From contig JAUHXK010000001.1 in NCBI GenBank assembly GCA_030427405.1, positions 124,001 through 188,000 on the forward strand: a DNA stretch of 64,000 bases. Direction: 5' to 3'. Below the pieces are notes generated by a model, which was not told where the DNA came from, made no database searches, and saw nothing but the letters and a program-made list of their open reading frames with translations. Positions 16,078 to 24,058 of the stretch are shown here, in pieces (within the stretch, counting starts at the first letter, position 1; each line of letters begins with the position of its first letter). A program made the position numbers and the translations under genes. Source of the DNA: Alphaproteobacteria bacterium (lineage in GTDB: Bacteria; Pseudomonadota; Alphaproteobacteria; Rhodobacterales; Rhodobacteraceae).

Positions 16078-17045
16078 CAGACCAACTGACATTCCCCGAC
16101 GCGGTCCAATGGGCCGTGCCCTTTTTCATCGCCGCCATCCTGGCCGAGTTCCTCTGGATCGCCATCAAGGGCCGCGGCGGACGGTATGAGACCCGCGACG
16201 CCGTGACCTCGCTGATCATGGGGGCGGGCAATATCGCGTCAGGGTTCCTGCTGGGGTTCATCGCCTATGGGTTCTTCATGTGGCTATGGCGGATTGCGCC
16301 GCTTGATCTGGGCACGTCGATCCCGGTGATCGTCCTGTGCTTTGTGCTGGATGACCTGCGCTATTACTGGGTGCATCGGTTCGGCCATCGCATCCGCTGG
16401 GTCTGGGCCAGCCATGTGAACCACCACAGTTCACAGCATTACAACCTGACCACGGCGCTGCGCCAGACCTGGACCTATACGTTTACTTTCATGATGGTCG
16501 TGCGCGCTCCGTTGATCCTATTGGGGTTCCACCCGGCCATGGTACTCTTTGTCGGCGGGCTGAACCTGATCTATCAATTCTGGATTCACACCGAGGCCAT
16601 CGGCAAAATGCCTCGCTGGTTCGAGGCGGTGATGAACACCCCAAGCCACCACCGCGCCCATCACGGGCGCAATGCCCGGTATCTGGATTGCAACTATGCC
16701 GGGGTTTTCATCATCTGGGACAAGCTGTTCGGCACATTCGTTCCCGAGCAGGATGACGACCGCGTCGATTACGGGCTGGTGCATAATATCGGTACCTTCA
16801 ACCCGCTGCGCGTTGCTTTTCACGAATGGGTTGCAATATGGCGGGACGCCACGCAGCCGGGCCTGAGCCTGCGCCAGCGGCTGGCCTATTGCTTCGCTCC
16901 GCCGGGTTATAGCCATGATGGCAGCCGGGACGGCTCTGACGCGATCAAGGCCAAGCACCTGGCCCGCCACCCCGAAGATCACGGAACGCCCGGATTCGAG
17001 CGGTTTGACAAAAAAATGCCCAATACACAGGCAAAAAACGCCTGA
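16074..17045 (+). CDS. Sterol desaturase / fatty-acid hydroxylase-family membrane enzyme
   Basis: 323 residues. Membrane di-iron enzymes of this superfamily hydroxylate or desaturate lipids. The histidine clusters are visible: HRFGH (HX3H), HVNHH (HX2HH) and HRAHH (HX2HH), with additional His in FWIHTE, and they sit between hydrophobic helices near residues 15-35, 45-70, 75-95, 135-150 and 160-175. The substrate is unclear; lipid, carotenoid or sterol-like molecules are all possible. The long C-terminal tail (about 60 residues) is soluble. Starts inside the stop of the small upstream gene (ATGA). Confidence 0.88.
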   Translation: MTDQLTFPDAVQWAVPFFIAAILAEFLWIAIKGRGGRYETRDAVTSLIMGAGNIASGFLLGFIAYGFFMWLWRIAPLDLGTSIPVIVLCFVLDDLRYYWVHRFGHRIRWVWASHVNHHSSQHYNLTTALRQTWTYTFTFMMVVRAPLILLGFHPAMVLFVGGLNLIYQFWIHTEAIGKMPRWFEAVMNTPSHHRAHHGRNARYLDCNYAGVFIIWDKLFGTFVPEQDDDRVDYGLVHNIGTFNPLRVAFHEWVAIWRDATQPGLSLRQRLAYCFAPPGYSHDGSRDGSDAIKAKHLARHPEDHGTPGFERFDKKMPNTQAKNA

Positions 17046-17138
17046 TTGTTCCTCTAAGCCCGGCGTTAACGCTTGAATTACCATAGTTGCACGCCATATC
17101 GGAACGATGTTTCGCGTATGAGTATCCCGGAGGCCAGC

Positions 17139-17330
17139 ATGACCCGTATGACATCCATTTCCACCACCGTCGGTCTGCTGGGTCTTGTCATCGCGATGCT
17201 GTCCGCGCTGAGCGCGTCCCCCTCTTCGGTCATCCTGATGCTTGGTTTTGCAATGATGACGACAGGCGTTGTCGGCGCCGTGATCGGCGCTGCCGCCGCG
17301 CTGGCCCGCGAGGGGCAATCGCCCCGCTGA
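17139..17330 (+). CDS. Small two-helix membrane protein
   Basis: 63 residues, made almost entirely of two membrane segments: ISTTVGLLGLVIAMLSALS (about 7-25) and VILMLGFAMMTTGVVGAVIGAAAALA (about 31-56), ending in a short charged tail. The ATG at 17139 is preferred over one at 17118 because GGAGG stands 5 bases before it. No family recognised and the gene stands alone between the hydroxylase-family gene and the EAL gene. Confidence 0.65.
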   Translation: MTRMTSISTTVGLLGLVIAMLSALSASPSSVILMLGFAMMTTGVVGAVIGAAAALAREGQSPR

Positions 17331-17445
17331 CCCCCGCCAGGGCACAACCCGGCACAAATTTCTTGCCCGGCTTAACCGCAGATTCATCACTCTTCCCCGA
17401 AACTGAGTTCGAGCTCAATTCGGCCCACGGGGAAAGGGTGCGCAA

Positions 17446-18279
17446 ATGCGGGACAAGAAACTGGCGGACCTGCCCGAAGGATCGGACAGCCCCCTGAACG
17501 CGGCAGTTGTGACACGCGATCGCTCGGTCCTGAAACTGGTGACCGAGGCCGTGCAGCACAAACAATGCAAACTCGCTTTCCAACCGGTCATGCAGGCACG
17601 CGCACCGCGCAGCGTTGCATTTTACGAAGGGTTCATCCGGGTTCTCGATGACACGGGGCGGGTCATTCCGGCGCGCGAGTTCATGCCGCAGGTCGAAAAC
17701 TCGGCGGTTGGACGCGAACTGGATTGTGTAGCGCTGGAACTTGGGCTGCGAACGCTGGCCAGGAACCCCGGCATCCGCCTTTCGATCAACATGTCCGCGC
17801 GGTCCATCGGCTTTGCCCGCTGGTCCCGTTTGCTTGACCGGTTTTTGAAACGCGATCCGGGCCTGGGTGAAAGACTGATCCTGGAAATCTCGGAAAGCTC
17901 GGCGATGCAAGTGCCCGAGTTGGTGATGGATTTCATGGACCGCCTGCGGGAACGCGGCATCGCGTTTGCTTTGGACGACTATGGCGCAAGCAATTTCAGC
18001 TTTCGCCATTTTAGGGAGTTTCTGTTCGACGCAGCAAAGATCGACGGGCAGTTCATTCGGGGTATTGGCGGCAACCCCGACAATCAGGCCCTGGTGCGGG
18101 CCCTCGTTGCGGTCGCCCGTGAATTCGAAATGCTGGTCACCGCCGAATCGGTCGAAACGGCACAGGATGCCGGGTTTCTTGTCGACTGCGGCGTCGACTG
18201 TCTTCAGGGATATCTGTTTGGCGCACCATCCATCACACCGCCCTGGACGGATGAAAATTCTTCCAAAACGGCAAGTTAG
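17446..18279 (+). CDS. Stand-alone EAL-domain protein
   Basis: 277 residues, a single EAL domain without GGDEF, sensor or membrane parts, so probably a soluble cyclic-di-GMP phosphodiesterase or receptor. The signature is YEGFIR instead of the usual YEALLR, but the metal and catalytic positions appear kept: the Glu of EGF, Asn in SINMS, Glu in LEISES, DD in LDDYGAS, Lys in AAKIDGQF, Glu in TAESVET and Gln in LQGYLFG. An active phosphodiesterase is therefore plausible despite the altered motif. Divergence in the loop (SNFSFRH for the usual GxSSL) suggests weakened activity or a binding role. Confidence 0.88.
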   Translation: MRDKKLADLPEGSDSPLNAAVVTRDRSVLKLVTEAVQHKQCKLAFQPVMQARAPRSVAFYEGFIRVLDDTGRVIPAREFMPQVENSAVGRELDCVALELGLRTLARNPGIRLSINMSARSIGFARWSRLLDRFLKRDPGLGERLILEISESSAMQVPELVMDFMDRLRERGIAFALDDYGASNFSFRHFREFLFDAAKIDGQFIRGIGGNPDNQALVRALVAVAREFEMLVTAESVETAQDAGFLVDCGVDCLQGYLFGAPSITPPWTDENSSKTAS

Positions 18280-18337
18280 CAGACATACCCCCTCGGTGTC
18301 GATCCGCCCAATCACCATGCTGAGACAAGCTGTCCGT

Positions 18338-18353
18338 TGCTGCAATTGCAGCA
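18338..18353. promoter_or_regulatory. 16-base perfect palindrome upstream of phaA
   Basis: TGCTGCAATTGCAGCA is perfectly self-complementary and contains CTGC-N4-GCAG, the form I recall being reported for PhaR, the PHB-responsive repressor of related bacteria (from memory, not checked). It stands 123 bases before the phaA start, in a promoter-like position. No phaR gene is in the window. Confidence 0.6.
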
Positions 18354-18476
18354 TTACGTTATGGCAGGAAGGGCTGGAGCGGGGGATCACTGGGCGCTCC
18401 TTGAACGAAAGCCTGGCTTTCGAACACCTGCGCCGTCTGATTTCCCACAGGACCATGACGGTAAAGGATTGACTGT

Positions 18477-19652
18477 ATGACCAACGTAGTAATCGCATCC
18501 GCCGCACGCACAGGCGTCGGCAGCTTTGGCGGTTCCTTTGCGAACACACCTGCACATGACCTGGGCGCTGCCGTCCTGGAAGCGGTTGTCGAACGCGCCG
18601 GGATTGACAAGGGCGAGGTAAGCGAAACCATCTTGGGCCAGGTCCTGACCGCAGCCCAGGGTCAGAACCCCGCCCGCCAGGCCCATATCAACGCTGGCCT
18701 GCCGCAGGAAAGCGCGGCCTGGGGTATCAACCAGGTGTGCGGGTCGGGTCTGCGGGCCGTTGCACTGGGCGCTCAGCACATCCAACTCGGCGATGCCGAG
18801 ATCGTTGCCGCCGGTGGACAAGAGAACATGACCCTGTCGCCCCACGCCGCCGCCCTGCGTGCTGGCCACAAGATGGGCGACATGAAATACATCGACACGA
18901 TGATCCGCGATGGCCTGTGGGATGCCTTCAATGGCTACCACATGGGGCAAACCGCCGAGAACGTTGCCGAGAAATGGCAGATCAGCCGCGACATGCAGGA
19001 CGAATTTGCCGTCGCTAGCCAGAACAAGGCCGAAGCCGCGCAAAAGGCTGGCAAGTTCGCCGATGAGATCGTGCCCTTCACCATCAAAACCCGCAAGGGT
19101 GACATCGTGATGGACAAGGACGAATACATCCGCCACGGCGCTACCATGGACGCAATGGCAAAGCTGCGCCCAGCCTTCACCAAGGACGGCTCGGTCACAG
19201 CGGCCAACGCATCCGGCCTGAATGACGGTGCTGCGGCCACCCTGCTGATGTCGGCCGAAAACGCCGAAAAGCGCGGGATCGAGCCACTGGCCCGTATCGC
19301 GTCCTATGCAACCGCCGGTCTGGACCCGTCAATCATGGGCGTTGGTCCGATCTATGCGTCGCGCAAGGCATTGGAAAAAGCAGGCTGGTCGGTTGACGAT
19401 CTGGATCTGGTCGAAGCCAACGAAGCCTTCGCGGCACAGGCCTGCGCCGTGAACAAGGACATGGGCTGGGACCCGTCGATCGTGAACGTGAACGGCGGCG
19501 CCATTGCCATCGGCCACCCGATCGGCGCCTCGGGCTGCCGCGTTCTGAACACGCTGCTGTTCGAAATGAAACGCCGTGACGCCAAGAAGGGTCTGGCGAC
19601 CCTTTGCATCGGCGGCGGAATGGGTGTTGCCCTTTGCGTCGAACGCGACTGA
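18477..19652 (+). CDS. phaA: Acetyl-CoA acetyltransferase (beta-ketothiolase)
   Basis: 391 residues, the standard length. Condenses two acetyl-CoA into acetoacetyl-CoA, the first step of polyhydroxybutyrate synthesis. The acylated cysteine is C88 in [11 protein letters not shown]; the other catalytic residues are in GHPIGASG (His) and CIGGGMG (Cys). GGQENMT is another thiolase signature. Good ribosome site AAAGGA before the ATG. With phaB 500 bases downstream it forms a PHB cluster, interrupted by a secreted protein gene. Confidence 0.96.
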   Translation: MTNVVIASAARTGVGSFGGSFANTPAHDLGAAVLEAVVERAGIDKGEVSETILGQVLTAAQGQNPARQAHINAGLPQESAAWGINQVCGSGLRAVALGAQHIQLGDAEIVAAGGQENMTLSPHAAALRAGHKMGDMKYIDTMIRDGLWDAFNGYHMGQTAENVAEKWQISRDMQDEFAVASQNKAEAAQKAGKFADEIVPFTIKTRKGDIVMDKDEYIRHGATMDAMAKLRPAFTKDGSVTAANASGLNDGAAATLLMSAENAEKRGIEPLARIASYATAGLDPSIMGVGPIYASRKALEKAGWSVDDLDLVEANEAFAAQACAVNKDMGWDPSIVNVNGGAIAIGHPIGASGCRVLNTLLFEMKRRDAKKGLATLCIGGGMGVALCVERD

Positions 19653-19657
19653 TCGAC

Positions 19658-20047
19658 GTGCCGGTTATCCGGTGGACTGTCCTGACGGCCCTTGCTTTCT
19701 GTATTGCAGGGGCCGCGCAGGCCCAGAACAGGCAACCGATTTCCACCAGCCTGACCGAATGCAGTGTCATCTTCACCGAACTTGCCGATCTTGGCACGCG
19801 CCGCGGCAAGGATCAGGCGATGACTGACGCTGCCCTTGTCAGCGCTTCTCTCTTTATCGTCGAGGCCCGCGCACAAGCCGGGCGCGAAGGGGTTTCCGAA
19901 CCCTATGGGCATGTTCAGGCGGAACAGGCGCGTCTGACCGAGAAATGGTCCGGGCGGTTCAGCAGTCTCCGCCTTCTGGGCGAGAACAAGGACTGGATCG
20001 ATTATTGCAGGGCACTTGGCAAAAGCAGGGGCCTTACATTGCCCTGA
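19658..20047 (+). CDS. Secreted protein of unknown function between phaA and phaB
   Basis: 129 residues from a GTG at 19658, 5 bases after the phaA stop, so likely cotranscribed. The N-terminus VIRWTVLTALAFCIAGAAQAQ is a signal peptide with a probable AQA/Q cleavage. The mature part (about 108 residues) is mostly helical and soluble, with two cysteines (ECSVIF and DYCRAL) spaced about 80 residues apart that could pair. I recognise no family. GTG is chosen because the in-frame codons upstream lie within phaA and encode no signal peptide. Confidence 0.78.
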   Translation: MPVIRWTVLTALAFCIAGAAQAQNRQPISTSLTECSVIFTELADLGTRRGKDQAMTDAALVSASLFIVEARAQAGREGVSEPYGHVQAEQARLTEKWSGRFSSLRLLGENKDWIDYCRALGKSRGLTLP

Positions 20048-20105
20048 TGCAGAATGCCGCAGCAATTTCGCAGTATTGCATCAGAATAATTGCGCAATAA
20101 TATTG
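20044..20105. promoter_or_regulatory. Palindrome-rich leader upstream of phaB
   Basis: Two nested signals lie in the AT-rich gap before phaB. CTGATGCA (20044-20051) and TGCATCAG (20077-20084) form an 8-bp inverted repeat with a 25-base spacer, and ATTGCGCAAT (20089-20098) is a perfect 10-base palindrome followed by a further ATTGCG. TGC/GCA half-sites recur throughout, as in the phaA palindrome, suggesting the same regulator. The first repeat could also act as a weak terminator for the upstream gene. Confidence 0.55.
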
Positions 20106-20167
20106 CGTGAAGCAAACTGAAATAGTAACAGCATTACAAGCGCGGCTTTTATTGGAGGATAAACTTA

Positions 20168-20890
20168 ATGGCACGTACAGCACTCGTAACCGGCGGCTCC
20201 CGCGGCATCGGCGCAGCAATTTCCAAGGCGCTCAAGGCCGAAGGGTACAATGTTGCAGCCACCTATGCGGGGAATGACGAAGCCGCGGCAAAGTTCACCG
20301 AAGAAACCGGCATCGCCACATACAAGTGGAACGTCGCGGATTATGACGAATCCAAAGCCGGCATCGAAAAGGTCGAGGCCGAGGTCGGACCGATCGACAT
20401 CGTTGTCGCAAATGCGGGCATCACCCGCGATGCACCCTTTCACAAGATGACGCCGGAACAATGGCACCAAGTGATCGACACCAACCTGACCGGCGTTTTC
20501 AACACCGTGCACCCGGTCTGGCCGGGCATGCGCGAACGCAAATTTGGCCGCATTATCGTGATCAGCTCGATCAATGGGCAGAAGGGTCAGTTTGCGCAAG
20601 TGAACTATGCCGCGACCAAGGCGGGTGATCTCGGCATCGTAAAATCGCTGGCGCAAGAAGGCGCTCGGGCCGGTATCACCGCCAATGCCATCTGCCCCGG
20701 CTACATCGCCACGGAAATGGTTATGGCGGTGCCGGAAAAGGTCCGCGAGGCCATCATCGGCCAGATCCCCGCAGGGCGTCTGGGCGAACCCGAAGAAATC
20801 GCACGCTGCGTGGCCTTCCTGGCATCTGACGATTCGCAGTTCATCAATGGCTCGACCATCTCGGCCAACGGGGCGCAGTTCTTCGTCTGA
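20168..20890 (+). CDS. phaB: Acetoacetyl-CoA reductase
   Basis: 240 residues, short-chain dehydrogenase fold. Reduces acetoacetyl-CoA to (R)-3-hydroxybutyryl-CoA with NADPH, feeding PHB synthase. Visible: nucleotide-binding TGGSRGIG, NAGITRD, catalytic Ser in ISSINGQKGQ, and YAATK with the catalytic Tyr and Lys. The C-terminus (ISANGAQFFV) is characteristic of PhaB. The ATG is preceded by TTGGAGGA. It is followed by a strong terminator, so this ends the PHB cluster. Confidence 0.96.
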   Translation: MARTALVTGGSRGIGAAISKALKAEGYNVAATYAGNDEAAAKFTEETGIATYKWNVADYDESKAGIEKVEAEVGPIDIVVANAGITRDAPFHKMTPEQWHQVIDTNLTGVFNTVHPVWPGMRERKFGRIIVISSINGQKGQFAQVNYAATKAGDLGIVKSLAQEGARAGITANAICPGYIATEMVMAVPEKVREAIIGQIPAGRLGEPEEIARCVAFLASDDSQFINGSTISANGAQFFV

Positions 20891-20913
20891 TTTTCGGCAC
20901 CTGAATTGAAAAC

Positions 20914-20944
20914 GGGCCGGTCCTGGCGGACCGGCCCTTCTTTA
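20914..20944 (+). terminator. Rho-independent terminator of phaB
   Basis: A perfect 10-bp GC-rich stem, GGGCCGGTCC / GGACCGGCCC, with a TGGC loop, is followed directly by TTCTTTAT. It stands 23 bases after the phaB stop and is the strongest terminator in the window. Confidence 0.9.
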
Positions 20945-20969
20945 TCCCGTAAGAGCGCGCGCGCAGCGC

Positions 20970-21080
20970 TCAGCGGGAACCGATCAGCCAGTACAAAGCA
21001 ACCCTAAGGGCTTTACCACGTTCCTCATGGGCGCGTTGAAAAGCGCACCGTGCAGCTGGGTTTGTCGTCATCTCGATCAT
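20970..21080 (-). CDS. Short unannotated ORF (36 residues)
   Basis: A 36-codon reading frame on the minus strand, running convergently towards phaB. It begins MIEMTTNPAARCAFQRAHEE and ends ALYWLIGSR. A good ribosome site (AAAGGGAAA, about 5 bases before the ATG) and the amphipathic arrangement AFQRAHEERGKALRVALYWLIG argue that it is translated. A second ATG is three codons in. It vaguely resembles short Arg-rich proteins of Rhodobacteraceae that carry a single helix, but no family is assigned. It fills the otherwise empty stretch between phaB and the LysR gene. Confidence 0.5.
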   Translation of the reverse strand: MIEMTTNPAARCAFQRAHEERGKALRVALYWLIGSR

Positions 21081-21191
21081 GTCGTTTCCCTTTCTCTCAA
21101 GGTATGCTTGACTTGAACCAAGGATGCCTGTTGTTTTTAAGCCGCACAAACGAGAGTTTCTTTGGCTTCAATTAAGTTTTGCTTACCTCAA

Positions 21192-22139
21192 ATGAATGAT
21201 CGCCTTCCCCCTCTGACTGCCTTGCGCGCTTTTGATGCCGCCGCCCGGCACATGTCGTTCTCCAAAGCGGCCGAAGAACTGAACGTCACACCGGCGGCTC
21301 TGTCCTTTCAGATAAAGTCGCTGGAGGAACATCTGGGGCGGCCATTGTTTCACCGTCTGAACCGCGCCGTCGAACTGACCGAAGCCGGCCGCGCCCTTGC
21401 ACCCGGCGCAGCAGAAGGGTTCGCGACGTTGCAGGCTGCCTGGCACGCCGCCCGGCGGCTGCAGGACAACACCACGCTGACCGTGACCGCCGGACCCGCG
21501 CTAACAGCGAAATGGCTGGCGCCCCGGCTTTATGAATTTGCCCGTGCGCATCCCGAAATCGACCTGCGTTTCTCGGCCACGTTGCGGAAAATGGATATGA
21601 ACCGTGACGATGTGGATGTGGCCATTCGATTTGGACACGGCACCGACGAAGGGCTGTATTCCGTACCCCTGCGGAAAGAATGGCTGACACCGGTTATGAC
21701 CCCGGAACTGGCCGAGCGTTTCACCACGCCACACAGCCTGACCGAGGCCCCGCTGATCCATGACGATTCCATCAGTTTTCTTGACCCGCCCTGCGACTGG
21801 CCAACCTGGTTTCGGGCCGTTGGAATTTCGTTCACGCCCACCCACGGCGCGCATTTTTCAAATGCGGACCACGCGATAGACGCCGCGGCGGCGGGTGTCG
21901 GTATTGCATTGGGACGGCGGCCCATGATCATTAAGGACATGATCGAAGGCCGACTGGTCGCGCCCTTCAAGATTGCCGTGGAAACCCAGGCCCGGTTCCG
22001 CTTTCTGTGCCGCGCGGGCGAAGAAACGCGCCCGCAGGTCGCAGCATTTCGCGATTGGTTCCTTGCCGAGATCGAAAAAACCGCGCACATATCGGACCAG
22101 TTCGAAATCATCCCCGTCGAGGACATCCCCCCCGAATGA
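21192..22139 (+). CDS. LysR-family transcriptional regulator (GcvA-like)
   Basis: 315 residues. N-terminal winged helix-turn-helix: LPPLTALRAFDAAARHMSFSKAAEELNVTPAALSFQIKSLE, with the typical P-x-L-x-x-L-R-x-F start. The C-terminal effector-binding domain has GcvA-subgroup features (LTAKWLAPRL, VDVAIRFGHG). ATG at 21192 is chosen over a TTG ten codons upstream. Unusually for LysR regulators it is not divergent from its target: its stop overlaps the start of the DMT transporter gene (ATGA), so the two are cotranscribed and the transporter is the likely functional partner. Confidence 0.92.
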   Translation: MNDRLPPLTALRAFDAAARHMSFSKAAEELNVTPAALSFQIKSLEEHLGRPLFHRLNRAVELTEAGRALAPGAAEGFATLQAAWHAARRLQDNTTLTVTAGPALTAKWLAPRLYEFARAHPEIDLRFSATLRKMDMNRDDVDVAIRFGHGTDEGLYSVPLRKEWLTPVMTPELAERFTTPHSLTEAPLIHDDSISFLDPPCDWPTWFRAVGISFTPTHGAHFSNADHAIDAAAAGVGIALGRRPMIIKDMIEGRLVAPFKIAVETQARFRFLCRAGEETRPQVAAFRDWFLAEIEKTAHISDQFEIIPVEDIPPE

Positions 22140-23002
22140 GCAAGTCCCGCGCAACCGCCATAGGGTTTCTTGCCGTGCTGCTGTGGTCTCTGCTGGCCCT
22201 GTTCACGGTTGGCTCGGCCCCCACGCCGCCGCTTTTGTTGAACGCGGTTTGCTTTACCATCGGCGGCACCCTTGGGATCGTCTGGACATGGCAAAGCGGT
22301 GGGCTGGGCCAGTTGCGCAGCATAAGCTGGAAAGTCTATGCCTTTGGGACGCTGGGCCTGTTCGGGTACCACGCCTTGTACTTTTCCGCCCTACGCATGG
22401 CCCCCGCGGCCGAGGCCGGGCTGATCGCCTATCTTTGGCCCTTGCTGATCGTTTTGCTGTCGGGATTGCTGCCAGGCGAAAACCTGCGCTTGGGTCACCT
22501 GATCGGCGCGTGTTTGGGGTTTTCGGGGGCTGCGCTGATAATCACCGGCGGTGGCAGCGCCGGGTTTCAGGCCGCGCATTTGCCCGGCTATGCGCTGGCG
22601 CTGATGTGCGCGCTGACCTGGTCGGGTTATTCCGTTCTGTCCAGGCGGATCGGAAAGACGCCAACAAGTTCGGTGGCCGTTTTCTGTGTTCTGACGGCCG
22701 TCGCCTCGTGGGTGCTGCATTTCACATTCGAAGAAACGCATTGGCCGGAAACGACGCTTGGCTGGGCGTCGACCCTGGCGCTTGGGCTGGGCCCGGTCGG
22801 GCTTGCCTTTTATGTCTGGGATATCGGGGTCAAACAGGGCGATATTCAGATGCTGGGAACCAGCTCTTACGCGGCCCCTTTGCTGTCGACCCTGGTTTTG
22901 GTGTTGGCCGGGATTGCCACGCCCAGCTGGACATTGGCAATCGCAGCCCTGCTGATCACCGGCGGCGCGCTGCTTGCAGCGCGCGCCAGCCTCAAACGCT
23001 AG
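22136..23002 (+). CDS. DMT-superfamily EamA-type permease
   Basis: 288 residues with about ten predicted membrane helices in two EamA repeats. The first starts ATAIGFLAVLLWSLLALFTV; the second starts at about residue 148 (YALALMCALTWSGYSVLSRRIG). The arrangement resembles YddG-type aromatic amino-acid exporters and similar metabolite exporters. The conserved EamA loop ALRMAPAAEAGLIAYLWPLL and the later GDIQMLGTSSYAAPLLSTLVL are present. Substrate is unknown; coupling to a GcvA-like regulator suggests an amino acid. The stop TAG overlaps the stop of the convergent DUF465 gene. Confidence 0.88.
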   Translation: MSKSRATAIGFLAVLLWSLLALFTVGSAPTPPLLLNAVCFTIGGTLGIVWTWQSGGLGQLRSISWKVYAFGTLGLFGYHALYFSALRMAPAAEAGLIAYLWPLLIVLLSGLLPGENLRLGHLIGACLGFSGAALIITGGGSAGFQAAHLPGYALALMCALTWSGYSVLSRRIGKTPTSSVAVFCVLTAVASWVLHFTFEETHWPETTLGWASTLALGLGPVGLAFYVWDIGVKQGDIQMLGTSSYAAPLLSTLVLVLAGIATPSWTLAIAALLITGGALLAARASLKR

Positions 23003-23163
23003 AGTGACAGGCGTTCGATTTCTTCTTTAAGCTTTAGCTTTTGCTTTTTCAGTTGGGCGATGTGGAGATCATCGATTCCTGGAGAGCGCTGGGCTTCTTC
23101 GACTTCGACACTGAGGTTCTCGTGCTTCTTCTTCAGTTCAGTCAGATGTGCGCTCACGCTCAT
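22999..23163 (-). CDS. DUF465 (YdcH-family) small coiled-coil protein
   Basis: 54 residues, almost all one helical hairpin: SAHLTELKKKHENLSVEVEE then IDDLHIAQLKKQKLKLKEEIERL, the standard DUF465 pattern. Proteins of this type are abundant in Gram-negative bacteria, with no established function. ATG at 23163 gives MSVSAHL and is preceded by an AGGAGGATCGCC ribosome site. Its TAG stop (23001-22999) overlaps the TAG of the convergent DMT gene in the palindrome CTAG. Confidence 0.9.
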   Translation of the reverse strand: MSVSAHLTELKKKHENLSVEVEEAQRSPGIDDLHIAQLKKQKLKLKEEIERLSL

Positions 23164-23284
23164 GGCGATCCTCCTTCTATCGTGTATGAATCTCACTTAG
23201 GAAGTTGACCACATCGTTTCCACCCTGTCACGCCGCAGGCGCACACAATCCGTCATAAATCCGACAAATTAGGCTGGTCATCGC

Positions 23285-24058
23285 TTATCGAAGCTTTGGC
23301 CAGGGCAGTTCTGCCGCGTCGCGCAATACGGCAGTGATGTCTTGGCGGTAACTTTCGGCGTCCTGAACGTGGCGGGTGCCCTCATGGAGAATCAGCGGAG
23401 CGTGCAGGCGAAACGCGGCTTTGCCGCCTTTGCGGGCCCGCAATATCAACAATTCGGGGGCCCGACCGATGCGCGCGGAAAGCGGCAGAACCTCAATCGA
23501 GCCAAGCCGCCCCGAACAGGCGTTCAACATGTCCGGCAGGCGTTCTGCCCTTTGAATCATGTGCAGATAACCCCGCGGTGCCAGCCGTTTGGCGGCCACT
23601 TCGATCCAGCGATCCAGCGGGGTTCGCTCTCCCAAAGCCACCTGGCGACCGGTGTCCTCGGCGGGGCTGTGAGCGCCTGCACGAAAATAGGGCGGGTTGG
23701 CGATGACATGATCAAACTGTTCCTGCCGGACCGCGTCGGGCAGCGCGGACAAATCGCCTTGGATTACCCGCAGCGTCTGCGTGTTCTCGGCCGCGTTTTT
23801 GCGGGCCAGCGCGGCATAGGCGGGCTGCAGCTCGACACCTGCCGCGCGCAGACCGGGAACCCGCGCCAAAAGGCACAGAATGGCGGCACCAGCACCGCAT
23901 CCCAGTTCAAGAACGGCCTGTCCGCGTGTCGCCGGAACCGCGGCAGCAAGCAAAACCGGATCGATGCCCGCGCGGTAGCCCGACACGGGCTGCCAAAGCC
24001 GGACCTTGCCACCCAGAAAATTGTTGCGGCTCAGTTCGGTATCCTGGAACCCGGTCAT
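23285..24058 (-). CDS. SAM-dependent methyltransferase (TrmN6/YfiC-like)
   Basis: 257 residues, a class I methyltransferase. SAM-binding motif I is VLELGCGAGAAILCLLAR; the nucleic-acid-type catalytic motif NPPYFR is intact, which is characteristic of N6-adenine methyltransferases, and the start FLGGKVRLWQPVSGYRAGIDPVLLAAA matches the TrmN6 family that modifies A37 of tRNA-Val. The likely substrate is therefore tRNA, but other RNA or protein substrates cannot be ruled out. The start overlaps the stop of the DUF2007 gene (ATGA), and both point away from ispB. Confidence 0.87.
   Translation of the reverse strand: MTGFQDTELSRNNFLGGKVRLWQPVSGYRAGIDPVLLAAAVPATRGQAVLELGCGAGAAILCLLARVPGLRAAGVELQPAYAALARKNAAENTQTLRVIQGDLSALPDAVRQEQFDHVIANPPYFRAGAHSPAEDTGRQVALGERTPLDRWIEVAAKRLAPRGYLHMIQRAERLPDMLNACSGRLGSIEVLPLSARIGRAPELLILRARKGGKAAFRLHAPLILHEGTRHVQDAESYRQDITAVLRDAAELPWPKLR

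Noticed and set aside
17230..18555. 441-codon open frame opposite the EAL gene
   Set aside because: Overlaps the entire EAL gene and shows only random composition; the EAL frame carries all family motifs.
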